The position numbers and the translations under genes are program-made. Source: Actinernus sp. WN-2022 (lineage: Eukaryota; Cnidaria; Anthozoa; Actiniaria; Actinernidae). Taken from it: DNA of 64,000 nucleotides. The stretch is from assembly GCA_030867875.1 (NCBI GenBank), contig JAOWCC010000912.1:43598-107597 (forward strand), read 5' to 3'. This document shows positions 31,669-43,380 of the stretch, piece by piece; the first letter of the stretch is position 1, and every line of letters starts with the position of its first letter. The notes beneath the pieces were generated by a model, which saw nothing but the letters and a program-made list of their open reading frames with translations, was not told the DNA's origin and ran no database searches.

Positions 31669-33384
31669 TTCAAAATTGGAAATGAATTTCAGCGGGTGGT
31701 TTTCATGTAATAAAAAGTAAATTACATGGCTGCTTGGAGATACAGAATTTATCTTCTCGTGTTTAACTTGACTGACTCACTCATTCACTGCGCTCACTCG
31801 ACGAGAGGTATCAAACTTAAACACTCGAAGATCAATTTCGTATCTCCGCGCGGCCATGTTATTTCCTCTATATCCACAATGTCTCTCACAATGGATGCTA
31901 TGTTTATTGGTTTAATTTAAGCTCAGTAGTAACTAACTTGTGGGAGGTCAAATGTTTTTTTTTTGTCGAGATAGCGGATCTCCCAAGCCAATGGATTGTG
32001 AATTGGAATTTAGTTTCAGTTTTTGAGGAGGGAGGAAGACTTTTTTCTTCTCTACTTATGCGTCACAGTCAGATCTGTGCTATAATGAATTAATTAACTC
32101 AATTTGTAATTGCGTTCGACGAAGCAGAACGCATACTAATCTTGCAGTGGACTCCTTGTGGTCATGTGTGGGCTACCTGTGCTTCCCCAGGCGAAAGAAA
32201 TCGTGATTCATGTCCTCATGTCCTTATGTTTGTACTTTTTAGAATAAATGATCTCGGCCGGGGAACTGGCAACCACACGTACACGATGCTACATTATGGC
32301 CGCTCGCATGGTTTCTGTTTTGCTCGCGATCGGTAAGTTACTTGCCTTATTTTGCGACAATCCAATGCAATGATGTTTCAAAGGTTCGCAAGTATACAAT
32401 TGAGCAAAGCCTGAGGAAAGTGTGTAGTACATCTGGAGGACTGACAAAGTCCAATATGGTCTGTTTTGCACTATAAATCATACCTGAAGGCTGAAGAGAA
32501 ATACATGGATATGAATATTTCAGTGTGAGTTGTGAAGAAGCTTTTTAAATACTACACGTGTGCATCGTGGTGGTTTCATCGTGGTGGTTTCATCGTGGTG
32601 GTTTCATCGTGGTGGTTTCATCGTGGTTATACAAATTAACACTGCATTCAGGGTATAAACAGCCTTGGATATGTCAAGGAACTTAAATATATAAACAAGG
32701 TGAGCCCTAATATGATCAGAAATTATTCTGCAATAACAATGGACACTCAATATTCTGCAGCCAGCCTTGGTCTCACTTGAAGAATAATTTGAATCAGTCT
32801 GAAGTTGTAGTTTACACACATGCACATATATTTTATGTTCTACACTGGAGTGTAATCACTGACACTTAGTCAATATTATGGAGACAGCCTTGGTCATGAA
32901 AACTGGGATGCAGTTTATACACATCCAGGGATTGAGCCAGAAATTGAGCCAGAAGGGACAATTTGGCCTTTTTTCAAGTGATCTGGCATTGAATTTCCTT
33001 TGGAAGCGGACAAAGCGGGTCAATTTGACCATTATTGTATTATTTTCAAGGGACAAATGTTTTTTTTAAGCCGGAATGGCACAATGGCGCAGCCTGGCTC
33101 GTTTCCTGCACATCTGAATAGAGTTGATTGTGTTCTATATTAACTCCTATGTATACTATTTAAATCACTTATTAGAGTGGTATTACAAATGTTGAGAAAA
33201 TTGAAACCCGAGAGACGTTAGTTCTCATACAAAAAAATATGTCGAACGCACTTTGATAATCTATGATTACTTCTAGTATAATCACCTTTTTCTTCCCCCG
33301 CCTCGATTAGTTTAACTATTTGCGGAAGGAAGTTTCTTGTAATTTATAATAGCGTCTTCTAATTGAAATAAATTATTGTCTATT
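31669..33384. other. Non-coding stretch with a 14-bp mini-array
   Basis: It holds about five units of CATCGTGGTGGTTT at 32564-32625. Two direct near-repeats of AGCCTTGG-containing sequence lie near 32660-32890. No gene accepted. Confidence 0.35.
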
Positions 33385-33514
33385 GAGAATCCGGAGAAAA
33401 TCCATCAGAGCAAGGACGAGATACCAACAAACTCAACTCACATATGGGAATCGAACCCAATCCATGTCATGTGCAGAGCCAAAGCGCTTACCATTGCGCC
33501 ATCACCGGCTCCTC
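33385..33514 (-). mobile_element. tRNA-derived SINE, copy 1 (degraded)
   Basis: The minus strand has a box A-like TGGCGCAATGGTAAGCG and box B GGTTCGATTCC, then GTTGAGTTTGTTGG and TTTTCTCCGGATTCTC. The layout and tail match the better copy at 41524-41815. It is not a functional tRNA: there is no cloverleaf acceptor pairing. Confidence 0.6.
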
Positions 33515-33699
33515 GGGATTCAAACCCCGGCCTGCAGACAAACACTCGAGGTATTAAAATAACTGAGTAGAAGGTGCGCTTTACATAATCCAACAGTAAA
33601 GGGCTATACTTATAATTTAGTGGTGAAATATAAGATCTCATAGCCTAAGTATCTAGCTACTGCATCATTTCAACATGTAGATGAGTTAGACTTATCGAT

Positions 33700-34344
33700 T
33701 CAAAGATATCCACCAAACCAAAATTGTGTAGTACTTTTCTCATTTTGTGTTCCTCGGAACTTTTTGTTCATCGAAGAGTCTGACTCACAGTAAAACCCAA
33801 AGTTGTTTTCACTACCAACAGCTCCACTGCTTGCACTTTGGAATTTGCATCTTTTACTTGAGCTGTCGATGTGGAAAGACCATGTCCGATCTATTTGCCA
33901 AACAGGAGCTTGTGTCATAGTTCCTGTGTATCCCCGAATATTGATCAACTCGACATCTTTGCAAATCCCACGACCATTAAAAGTCATAATGTTGAATCTG
34001 GAAAAAATCCCGCGCAAGTAGTCACGGTAGTCAACACCATAGATCGGGTACTCGGTCGTGGCTCTCCAATGCGTTGATTGGCTGGCGTGGTGCTGCATTC
34101 TGGCCAGTGACAATCGGTAGTCTTCCCAGTTTGGGGTATTCTCTTGTCTTGGTGCATTTGCACTGAAGGAACGACGACATAACTCATATTTTAGTGCAAA
34201 GGACAGCACTAAAGTCCAAGCTGATCCCAACTCTGAAGTGAAGTCGCACCAAACATTAAACAGTGTTCCACTGTTGTCTGTAATGGTGTAAATACCATTT
34301 CCTGTGGCACCGTTTTGAAGATAGTCGAGACAGGACTTGGAATT
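33700..34344 (-). CDS. PAN-fibrinogen-like secreted protein, gene 1, last exon
   Basis: The exon begins after the acceptor TTGTTACCAG and ends at TGA 33700: 214 codons, phase 0. It encodes a fibrinogen-related/lectin-like domain with SCLDYLQNGATGNGIYTI, FNVWCDFTSELG, AWTLVLSF, NTPNWEDYRLSLARM, a DYRDYLRGIFSRFNIMTF core and the C-terminal FYCESD...FWFGGYL. Such domains in cnidarians bind sugars or microbes outside the cell; that role is inferred. It joins the PAN exon at 38476-38684 across a 4.1-kb intron filled with MITEs. A paralogous exon is at 57163-57822. Confidence 0.8.
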   Translation of the reverse strand, partial: NSKSCLDYLQNGATGNGIYTITDNSGTLFNVWCDFTSELGSAWTLVLSFALKYELCRRSFSANAPRQENTPNWEDYRLSLARMQHHASQSTHWRATTEYPIYGVDYRDYLRGIFSRFNIMTFNGRGICKDVELINIRGYTGTMTQAPVWQIDRTWSFHIDSSSKRCKFQSASSGAVGSENNFGFYCESDSSMNKKFRGTQNEKSTTQFWFGGYL

Positions 34345-34589
34345 CTGGTAACAAAAGTAAAACATACCATGGTATATATCAAACGGTCTTGTCTACATCA
34401 CAGTGTTTTCTTTCCCAGCGGCAAAAGCGTTCAGATTTTATGATCGAGATCGTGAACAAAAGGAAAAAATATATTATCCATCATAAAACCTTTAGACGAC
34501 CCAGAAACTCGTGACGTTTATATACTATGATCTTAATCCATGTTCACTGATGAGATCACACACAAATGAACAATAATCAAAGTTACGAT

Positions 34590-34807
34590 AATAGTCCAGT
34601 TTCGTATTCTAAAATTACCGCTGAATGTGATGACTACAGACGCATATATACAGGGTTAGCCTCGTTCTTAAGTTAAATATTCATAAAACCAGCGAGAAGG
34701 TGCAAAATGCGAAACTACAACAATACGCAGAGTTGTGAATAGCCCACCTTCTTGCGTCTGCAGTCATCGCATTCAGCGGTAATTCTAGAATACGAAACTG
34801 GACTATT
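34590..34807. mobile_element. Foldback MITE
   Basis: AATAGTCCAGTTTCGTATTC and its inverse at the right; the arms of about 55 bp continue through TTACCGCTGAATG and GACGCA. Confidence 0.65.
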
Positions 34808-36700
34808 ACTCGGGCCTGCGTGGGCTGGGCCCGAGTAAGTTTCGCAAGTGTTAATTATTACTCGGGCCAGGCCCAAGTGTTTCTTTTTATTATTTTCTGT
34901 GTCGCGAGTTGACGCAACACGTGACAGGGTCAACCAATCAGATTCGATATCGCTCGGGACACTGCTGCGGAACATTACGGGTCACTTAATTTATTGACAT
35001 AATTTAACACAGTGAAAGCAAGATGACGGAAACCCGGAGAGGTAAAGTCTGTCGCGGAGGACATTTCTCTCAAATTTGGAGTCCCATGCATCTCTTAAAT
35101 GTAAACAGCTTAATGTTTTATTTAACTTCATGCGTGGGAAATCCTTCCAACAGGATATTTCAACTGGCGCCGTTGTCGGAGCCGAAGGACGTTTTTACCC
35201 AGATATTTATTCGACACGACGAAAACCATCGGCACGAGTGGCCAAAACGCGAGAGAAGTTTTTGGGATACCAAAGGTTGCTGGTTTCTTCGATGGAAATG
35301 GTAAAATCTAGGAGGACTATGGATGGGAATTTCTCACATTTTACGAAAGGATTAGGGATTAGCTGGCGCTCCTAAACGCACGTAGCCTGACGTGGTGAAA
35401 TATTTTGAACAAACATTTGTAATTAAAACACATAAAACTTGCCAGATTGCATTGTTATTTAATATTCGTTTCTGTTAAAAGTAATGGCATCAAATATAGC
35501 AGCAAATGGCCCGATTCCTCAGTTGTTCCAGGCCAGCGTCGGCACTTTCACTCGGTCACTTCACGACACGAGTATATATTTCCGAAAATATAGAGCCTCG
35601 CCTTGTTCAATCAGTCCTCTTTAGTCTTGTCAACTAGGCATGGAAGTCCGCTGCTACGCCCCACCCCCCTCCCCGCAGCGACGAACCTCTTTATGAAAGC
35701 ACCTATTTGGAGATGGTACATTCAATTGACAATGGAAGTACATTTTAGTTGTGAATTTACAGCTAAATAACTGTTCCCAACAAGATAGAGTGGATCGAAT
35801 TTCCTAGACTCTGGAAAAACTCTGAACTGTAATGCTACCTCAAACAACTGGCTGAATCTGATCTGTGAAAGTGAGGACCTAACTAAAATAGGAGCAGAAA
35901 AAAGAGTGACAGCTATACTCTAGCAAAACCATTGGCCGACTTCAACAACATCTGAGTTTACAACTATATAGTTTGGGAGGAGGTTCAAAGGAACATCATG
36001 ATTGTTTAAAGACTTATATTGTTAAGGTTGTACTTGGTATCGATCAGGCCTCTCAAGTGTTCTGCCCTGAAAATTTAACCATGCCTTGAACCATGTGAAA
36101 TGATAACGAATTAGCCGCACTGCAAGTGAGGTCACTCAGGTCTTGTGTTGGTATATTGTCTCAGACAAAGACATGCTCTCTTTAATTTGACATTGGCTTA
36201 AATCTCAGAGCAATCTAATACTGATACATGCATACTGATATGGTGTATAACATCACTCTACAAAGGCCTTTTAGTTAGCTACTACTAAGAAACATGGCTG
36301 CAATTAGCTTTCTATGGCAGTTACCATCCCAGGCACTCTAAAATAAGATTATTTTTACAAGACGTATAACTCTTATGAAAATAGTTATATGGCTTCTCTG
36401 GTGACATTTTTAATAATCACAAGTCTTCTTAAAAGACAAACAAATCATCTTCAAAAAATATTTACGTGTAAGAATCTTAAAAGAATTTATAATTCTCTCA
36501 AAAGGTCAAAAAAGTATTGCAAGTGTAAAAAAACTTTTAATCGAACGTGCAAAGTTGTCTCCACTCCGGAAAACTGTTTGGCGACTAATTATAAGGCCAC
36601 TTAACTCGGCAGCTCACACCATTTTCACAGCTGATCTTTCACAAAGCAGTGAAATTCACCATTTCACACAATCATCGCATGGATATTAAGTAAATTACAG

Positions 36701-36826
36701 GGCTGTGTGCAACAAAGGCGTAAGTGACTCCTGATCACCTTCCTAAATCTCCTTCAAATTCTTTGTTTTCTAAGGGAGAAATTAGAACGTGATCAGGAGT
36801 CACTTACGCCCTTGCTGCACACAACC
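36701..36826. mobile_element. Foldback MITE
   Basis: GTGTGCAACAAAGGCGTAAG pairs with its near-inverse at the right. The arms of 34 bp end in GTGATCAGGAGTCAC. Confidence 0.65.
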
Positions 36827-37002
36827 TTTCTTATTTTAACTGCCATTAAAATTTCAACATAGCCCGAGTAAAGGCTGCGTACAGCCTCTTGTTATAGTAT
36901 AGAAACTAATACAATTACTACTCAAAGGTAGTAAGAAAGTTGGTAAATAGTTATAGTAGTGGGAGAGACCTGAGCTCGTGGGAGAGACCGAAGCTCGATT
37001 AG

Positions 37003-37545
37003 AGAGGTTTTCGATTGAGTATCATAGAGTGTCGGAAGTGTTTTGGTTTTGCGTTTACTAAGCTCTCCTATTGGCTGAGAAAGTAAACCAACCAATCAGA
37101 ATCCAAAGTAAAACCAAACGTAAAATTGGTTTTGGTTTTGCTTTGGTTTGTCATTGGCTCACAGGGAAGCCATTTATGAGTTACTTGTGATTACTCGCTG
37201 CTATGATTGGCTGGCTGTGGGTAATTTGCGTTTGGTTTCACTACACTCAACTGAAAACCGCTCTAAAACCAAAACCAAAGTAATTACAGAACCAATCACA
37301 AGCAAGTAAAAACACAACGAGCCAATCACGAGCTGACATAATTCACGATAGGTTTTACTTGAACCAATCACGAGGAAAAGTAAACGCAATCGTGGATGAC
37401 GTGATGATTTTAATGGCAGGATGGACCAAAACACGTTTGGTTTTAGTTTAGTACTTGTTTGGCTGATAATCACAAAACATTTTCCACAGCCAATAGGAAG
37501 ACTGAGCAAACGCAAAACTATCGAAATCTGCTCTAGCATTAATCC
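37003..37545. mobile_element. J-family MITEs (two adjoining copies)
   Basis: The first copy spans about 37003-37264 with ends GGTTTTCGATTGAGT and ACTCAACTGAAAACC. A second, inverted part follows to about 37545 (AACCAATCAC, TTTTAGTTTAG). The element is rich in CCAAT/ATTGG words. The same family occurs at 57913-61346. I remember this end sequence as very common in coral genomes. Confidence 0.65.
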
Positions 37546-38276
37546 TGGAATAAGTTTTAATCGAGGATTTTGGTTCTCCTGGTAAAAGGCCGATTATTCT
37601 TTATTGTAAGATTCCAAGTATATAGAGGTACTACTCATTCTCGTCAAACAAAGTTTTTAATCCCAAATCAGTAGTCCGCGAGTTAGGAAAAGATTACCCT
37701 TACCCCTGGTTTAGCTGAATTGGGCTTTTAGGAGATCGATGGGCCAAGAACCACAAGGAGCACAAGGAGAATAAGCCGCCTTGTTTCAAATAATGATTGG
37801 CTGCGAGTTCACGATATTCACGATAGTGGAGGGCGTATGGTGTCTGTGTCGTATCATCAGATCCTCTTCATTATGTTTAGCCTGTGAGCAACAAATAAGA
37901 CTTGACTGGTTCTAAGGTCGATCGTAATCCTCTGCACCTTATTCATATCTCACGCCCGCGTGGGAATAAGTCTGGAAACAATGGTACCAGAGAGAGGCCA
38001 GCCGGTCCCAAAGATCGCAAAATTGGAGTCGCTCAGAAATGCTCAGTTTCTGTCGTACCGCAATGTCGTGTTATTTCGTGCCCAGTAAGGAAATTAACGT
38101 TTTCACCATCGATTTCCCCCCTTCCTTTAACAAGCTAGTATACCTGGCGTCGCTTTGATATCTTTTATGAATAAGATCAATAATACTTGTAGGTTGCGCG
38201 CGCATCCTACAAATAATCATGGCGCAGTAGTCAATTTCTGCCAATTTGTTTTTAACAAGTTCAGATCTTTAATTCA

Positions 38277-38419
38277 CAATTATTATTGGATTCGCTTTTC
38301 GCAAAATTATCAAGACCTCGGTCTGTGTTTTCAGCCTCAGTCTTCGGCTTCGACTGATAACACTGTCCTTGGCCTCGATAAATTTTGTGGTATTATGCGA
38401 AAACCGAATCCAATAATTG
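38277..38419. mobile_element. Foldback MITE
   Basis: CAATTATTATTGGATTCG and CGAATCCAATAATTG form the ends. The inner arms share GCAAAATTATC/GATAAATTTTG and GAC-CTCGG/GGCCTCG. Confidence 0.55.
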
Positions 38420-38475
38420 TTTATTATCAGCTCACTCTGTGAAATACTAAATGTTATAATTTAATTAGCTCATAC

Positions 38476-38684
38476 CTCTGGCTCACTGTCGTGGTAGTGG
38501 CTGCTGAGTGGATCATTTTGTAGTGACTCTGGGTTGGTTTTCTTGGTAGCGTTATTTAGTTCACAGATGGACCTTTTCTTAAAGTTGTACGATAGACACC
38601 GGGTGTTCTCCATGCACAGCGCAGCACAATAAATCGAGGAAGTCACGTGATGAATTGCTATCACGTGATTCACCAACACACGAC
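38476..38684 (-). CDS. PAN-fibrinogen-like secreted protein, gene 1, PAN/apple exon
   Basis: The 209-nt exon follows the acceptor TGCAATGATAG and ends at the donor GAG|GTATGAG. It needs one base from the previous exon (incoming phase 1) and leaves in phase 0. It encodes most of a PAN/apple domain with the cysteine pattern CAALC...RCLSYNF...ICELN followed by NATKKTNPESL. PAN domains mediate protein or carbohydrate binding. The preceding exon at 40759-40882 supplies exactly one base and the start of the domain (RFNVLQ). The paralogous exon of gene 2 is at 62296-62504 with the same length and phases. Confidence 0.8.
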
Positions 38685-39229
38685 CTATCATTGCACAGTG
38701 TAAAGCGGTTTAGGTTAGTAAGACCGTTAAGGTGGTTTTCAGGAGAATAATAATGTATTTCCCAAAAATATATTTTGTGCGTAGTTCTAATTTGTTCTAG
38801 CTGGCTGCTCTAATTTGCGTAAAATGCCAAAATCGTAGGATACTAGGTGAAGTGAATGTCGCCCGTATTAAAGCATGCCATAATATTAAGTAATACTGAG
38901 CAGTTTGAGAGTTTGGTCTTTCATTGCTGCAAAGTTATTAACATTTAAATACTGGGAAAATCACGAAACCGAGGCTAGTTAGGCATAACTGCATGCACTG
39001 GAAAATCTGGAGCTCTTCCATGGGTTGGAAATATGTTGGGAATTATGCCGGTCGTATATATACATGGGTAATTTTAAATAACTCGCCATCGGAAGGTTTC
39101 AAAATGCATTATCATATTAACTTCGTGAGCTATGATTGGTGAGTTAGGGGTCCATAATTTCCCGTACGGACCTCGAAATGGTAACAAAGCTGGTTTGAAT
39201 GCTGTTGAGGCATATATAAACATTTTACA

Positions 39230-39982
39230 TTTTTTACATTTACATTTTATTTTGTTCATTCCAAAAATATATACATGATAGACTGGCCCGCAGGTAGCAT
39301 TAACTAATCTAGGCGGGCCATAGTCTTCAAAATTAACAAATTACAAACAGGTATGATAACTTAACGAAGAGAGATATATAAGGGAAGAGAAAGAAGAATA
39401 AATAAGTGAGTAAATAAATAAATGAGTGAATTTGAAAAATAATTAATTATGTACATGAAGCGAATTCTAACATTTATGTGCCTATTTTTTATACTTAAAT
39501 GATTTGAGTTTTGAAATAATAATGGGTGTGTCAATATAAGCATCTTCTTTCTTAAGAATGTCAAATAGTATTTTGTGAAATTCTCGTTTGAATGCCTTTT
39601 TTGATAGTTGTCTAAAATCGCATGGTATCTCATTCCACAGTCTAGCGCCAATTCTTGAGAAAGCTTTTTTTTGTACTTCAAGTCTCGAAGCTTTAATGTA
39701 GAAATTTTTAGATGTAGAGGATCGTGTATTATAAGAGTGGATACTGGAAGTTTTCAAAAATAAATTTAAGATATTTATTGGTGCTAAATTGTTGGTAATA
39801 TCATACATTAAATTAGATACTGACTCACAATATAAAAAATTCAGTGGCAAAATATTTGCATCAATAAATAAGGGAACTGCATGCTCATTTCTGTTGGCAA
39901 AATACATAAAGCGGAGTGCTCGCTTTTGGAGGATTAAAATTCTGTTCATGTCTAACTTACATGCCTGACCCCAAACAGTCAA
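39230..39982 (-). pseudogene. 3' end of a truncated LINE
   Basis: 39482-39982 encodes the C-terminal part of a LINE reverse transcriptase polyprotein (WGQACKLDMNRILILQKRAL, HSYNTRSSTSKNF, SRIGARLWNEIPCDFRQLSK). The 3' UTR runs to an AAATGTAAATGT-type tail near 39230. The catalytic RT domain is missing. Confidence 0.7.
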
Positions 39983-40126
39983 TCCATAAGTTAAATAAGG
40001 GGCAATTAAGGACTATTAAACATTGATACTATTAAACTCGGTTGCTCAATCTTTACTGGACGTTATGCGCTTATGCTATAAAAACATGGTTTATTCAGTC
40101 TTTACGGCTTACGTGCTAATCTCGTT

Positions 40127-40199
40127 AACAATTAGACTATGAGCTCGAAGTTTCTATCGGCTCATAGTTGACGAACTGAGAGCGAGTAGTCTAATTGTT
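40127..40199. repeat. Short inverted repeat (MITE remnant)
   Basis: AACAATTAGACTA and TAGTCTAATTGTT face each other around 47 bp containing CTCATAGTTGACGAACTGAG. Confidence 0.5.
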
Positions 40200-40758
40200 T
40201 TAGTAGAAATCAACTATTAGTTCAATATTAAACTACCAAACAAAAAGATTTTTGGACGTTTTGACGACTTGGTTCGCTTTTGAAAACCGGCTTTTTCGCT
40301 ACTCACTATACTGATCTAGCACAGAATAGAATAGTGAGTAGCTTATAGCCAATCAGATAATAATAATAACTTTATTTTAGTGTCAAATGAGAACTGCAGA
40401 TACAAACACTAAGTGGGGACACTATAACTTCAAAAGAAATTACAAAATAACACCTGAAATAATTATGGTTTAAGAATATATTCAATATTTATAGTTTTAA
40501 GAATCCTAAGCTTTGTTTCAATAATAACGTTTTCATCATATAAAAATATATCCATTAATTTAATTCTAATGATACTAATAATTCTAATAAATATATATTG
40601 CCATCGACTGCATATGTATTGCCATCGACTGCATATGTATTGCCATAAACTTCGGCGGTATTTTTGATATAATTATTTCCGGTGCATGAAAAGTTCGACG
40701 TTTGAATCGGCGGCCTAATGTAAACTGCTAAATCGGACATTTGTGTAAGTTTGCCTAC

Positions 40759-40882
40759 CTTGTAAAACGTTGAAACGTCCTCTTCTTCTTTGTGCATTCC
40801 GCTGTATTAATGAAACTGGTATTATGCTCGCCGCTAGTAACACCAGTGGCATAATACGAACAGAGTGTTGTACCAGCAGCAT
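40759..40882 (-). CDS. PAN-fibrinogen-like secreted protein, gene 1, first coding exon (signal peptide)
   Basis: ATG 40882 opens a signal peptide (MPLVLLAASIIPVSLIQ) after a short N-region. A basic stretch QRRRGRFNVLQ, possibly a furin-type site (RRRGR), follows, and then the donor CAAG|GTAGGC in phase 1. The phase fits the PAN exon at 38684 exactly and completes the domain start. A good acceptor (TGTTGTGTTTCAG) lies 16 bp before the ATG, so a 5' UTR exon probably exists upstream. The frame also stays open above this ATG to 41128 (other Met at 41065), which would bury the signal peptide. The whole gene would encode about 325 residues. Confidence 0.6.
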
Positions 40883-41122
40883 TGTGTAACTTTTTAACCT
40901 GAAACACAACATGATATGTTCATCAATTGCCTCTGTAAATAAATTACAACAATTACTTTTACAAAGTGAAAGAAAAAAAGGGAATCGTAATTGGGAATCG
41001 GTTAAGGGAGGAACGTCCAGCGAAGTTTCTTTTTCAAAAAGAATTCGGCCCTCAAGCTCCGCCATTATTAACACAGCTGATATGAGTCGTGATCGAAAGT
41101 TCGTTAGCCGTTTCAGATTTTG

Positions 41123-41132
41123 GCGCATGCGC
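41123..41132. promoter_or_regulatory. NRF1-like palindrome GCGCATGCGC upstream of gene 1
   Basis: A perfect palindrome of the type bound by NRF1 at animal CpG-rich promoters, 240 bp upstream of the proposed signal-peptide ATG. The only support is sequence and position. Confidence 0.3.
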
Positions 41133-41523
41133 GGCTTCAGTAAGCTATTGTGACTTCGAAATTGTAAATGTGTATCGGTATTAATAAATTTAGCAAAAAT
41201 GTATTTAATTTTAAAATTGTATTTTTTAAAGCTGTAATTCTATATTTTTTTGATATGCACGCCACCCCTCCCCCCTACTTTTATGACGTCACTGTATGTA
41301 TGGTCATATTAAGAATTTCATTTGGTGTCCATTTAGAGACAAACACGGCTCAAAAAAGCTGGCACAATCTACTGAAGCTAGTTAAATGCCCTGGACTAAA
41401 TGCTCAGACAACCCCTGCCATTCAAGTCGGACCTCTTCAGCAATTTCCGGTTATTTTTAACAAAACCCCCACTCCCTCCCCCATTTCAATGTTGGCTTTC
41501 GAGAATACTGAAATGTTGCCTTT

Positions 41524-41815
41524 CTATAAATAAATAAATAAATGTTTTATTTGTTATAGCAGGCTAGTGTTTACAACTTACAGCTGATGGGGCCTGCTTT
41601 TACTCCACACACACTCCCCACTACATTCATATATTCTGTACATACTACTCTCGACTCACCAGTTGATTTTTACGGAGGGAGGAAACCGGAGAACCCGGAG
41701 AAAACCCTCGGAGCATGGGAGAGAAACAACAACAAACTCAACTCACATGTGGCGCCGCGTCCGGGAATCGAACCCGGGCCACAGTGGTGAGAGGCGAGCG
41801 CTCTATCCCAACATT
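41524..41815 (-). mobile_element. tRNA-derived SINE, copy 2
   Basis: The minus strand begins with a tRNA-like head (GGGATAGAGCGCTCGCCTC as box A, GGGTTCGATTCCCGG as box B). The conserved body follows (GTTGAGTTTGTTGTTGTTTC, CTCCGGGTTCTCCGGTTTCC). A LINE-like tail ends in (ATTT)n at 41524-41545. It is non-coding and moved by a partner LINE. Confidence 0.8.
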
Positions 41816-42375
41816 GTGAAAGGGGAGGGGGAACAAGTGAAGTCATAAAATATGTCCGCGATGTGTCGGAGAATTTCGTTCAGTGTTCTGAATAGCCTTA
41901 GTTATTTTGTTGGCGAAGGTTGTCCGAGGCGATATTCTAGGTAGCTCACATGGTATCATTGTTCATAACGTCCAGGGAGACCGCGAAACCGTTATATACT
42001 TGAAAACTTCGTCCAAAACAAAATGTGAATTGAGCAGTCTTAAAAGTAGGGGGGAGGGCAGGGAGAGTAAAAAATGACAAATTCACAAAGAGTACGTAAA
42101 CACGTTTTATTCTAGTTTCACTTCACAACCAATATGTAAAGTAAACAAGTAAGTAAAGACTTATTTACTGAGGATGGATTTCACATTACCGGTTACCCGG
42201 TAGTTTACATAATGGCACTATACTATACTATATAAGAATAACCATACAATACATAAATGTTAATAGAATAGAGACTTACAAAAAAAATCATTACATTACG
42301 TTTCTAGAGATGAAAAGTCTATATACATATTCATATGTCGATGTATACCATTCGCATTAGTAGGTCTTACTGGTG

Positions 42376-42640
42376 TTAAACGTGCTCTAAAGAGGAATTC
42401 TTACTGAGACTTTTGTTGTGAAGGCACTTTTTGAAATTTGTGTGTGAGAGTACATGTATGTTTCTGTGAGAGTCATCTATATTGTTCCACAGACGGCAGG
42501 CGCTTGAGTGAAATGTCCTAAGTCCAGAGTTCCTGTTACAGTGATGGTGTTGTGACAGTATTATTAGCAGCAGATCTGGTGACTCAGTGGTATGCTTATG
42601 GCAGAAACAGCCGCAATCTCTGAAATGTCTAAATGTTTTC
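42376..42640 (-). pseudogene. C-terminal remnant of a retrotransposon protein
   Basis: The minus frame reads RDCGCFCHKHTTESPDL, then HHHCNRNSGLRTF and SACRLWNNIDD to a TAA at 42376-42378. The FHSSACRLWN style is that of LINE polyprotein tails after RT. There is no start codon and no RT. Confidence 0.45.
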
Positions 42641-42934
42641 TCTTTTCCAAAACAGCTTAATAATTATTTACTGGCTGAACAATACAAACATACTTAACTA
42701 TCTAATTCATTTGGTTTTATCATTTCTCTTCATGGTACATGCATGGTGGGCACAAATGACTCTCAAATCGCTCACGTTGCTATATTTTCAAAATCAGTAC
42801 ATTATATATTTCTGAATTTCCATCATCTTGACAACAAAGAAATCGAAAACCCGAGTTCGATTAGTTAAGGTGGTATGATACCAAAATTTGGACAAGTTTT
42901 TAAGATTTTCACAAAGTGTGAAATTTAGACCATA

Positions 42935-43370
42935 GTGAAGTTAGCAGGCTACTCAGCAGGCAACTCGCAAAATAACGTTTCAGTCCATAACTCCGAAACT
43001 AAGCAACCAATCAACACGAAACGTGTACACAAGCACAAGTGGCACACAACAAACAATATCACGTGACCAAAACAAATGACGTCATAGGTCACGTGACACA
43101 TGAGAAAATAAGCTATATTACAAGGAATATAACCAATACAGACTCAATTAATGGTAGACGCATTAATGACTCGACACCAAACTCATGTGCTAATCAGATG
43201 TGATGACGTCATAGATCACGTGACAGTAAAGAATATTCGTAATAATAGTAGGAAGTATCATTAATAGACCTGAAATTGTCAAATATTGATAAATCATCAA
43301 ACACCTATATCATACGCTAATCAAATGTGATGACGTCATATACCACGTGACTACGTGAACTAACCACACC
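42935..43370. repeat. Outer left arm of G, with CRE/E-box pairs
   Basis: It pairs with 48700-49130. It holds three composite sites, TGACGTCA followed 3-5 bp later by CACGTGA, at about 43078, 43204 and 43331, spaced about 126 bp. Confidence 0.75.
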
Positions 43371-43380
43371 CATAATATCA

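Larger units (their letters stand above)
34345..38475 (-). other. Intron 2 of gene 1, filled with repeats
   Basis: The donor GTATGAG is at the right and the acceptor TTACCAG at the left. It holds foldbacks at 34590-34807, 36701-36826 and 38277-38419 and J-family MITE copies at 37003-37545. It also has an unassigned plus-strand frame at about 35030-35375 ending GLGISWRS, which may be an old transposon fragment. Confidence 0.6.
38685..40758 (-). other. Intron 1 of gene 1
   Basis: The donor is GTAGGCAAAC at 40758. The intron contains a truncated LINE 3' end (39230-39982), a short hairpin repeat (40127-40199) with AACAATTAGACTA ends, and an (AAT)n-bounded repeat start at about 40360-40420. Three copies of a 20-bp unit TTGCCATCGACTGCATATGT (last one diverged) lie at about 40598-40645. 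Confidence 0.55.

Noticed and set aside
33440..33514. tRNA gene on the minus strand
   Set aside because: It has A and B boxes but no acceptor pairing, and the sequence continues into the same body as the SINE at 41524-41815.
35023..35375. Overlapping plus-strand frames of 93 and 99 codons
   Set aside because: One looks slightly protein-like (ending GLGISWRS), but it has no ATG in a good context and no domain; left as a possible transposon relic inside the intron.
37201..37539. 112-codon minus-strand ORF
   Set aside because: It lies in J-family MITE sequence and inherits its CCAATCA repeats.
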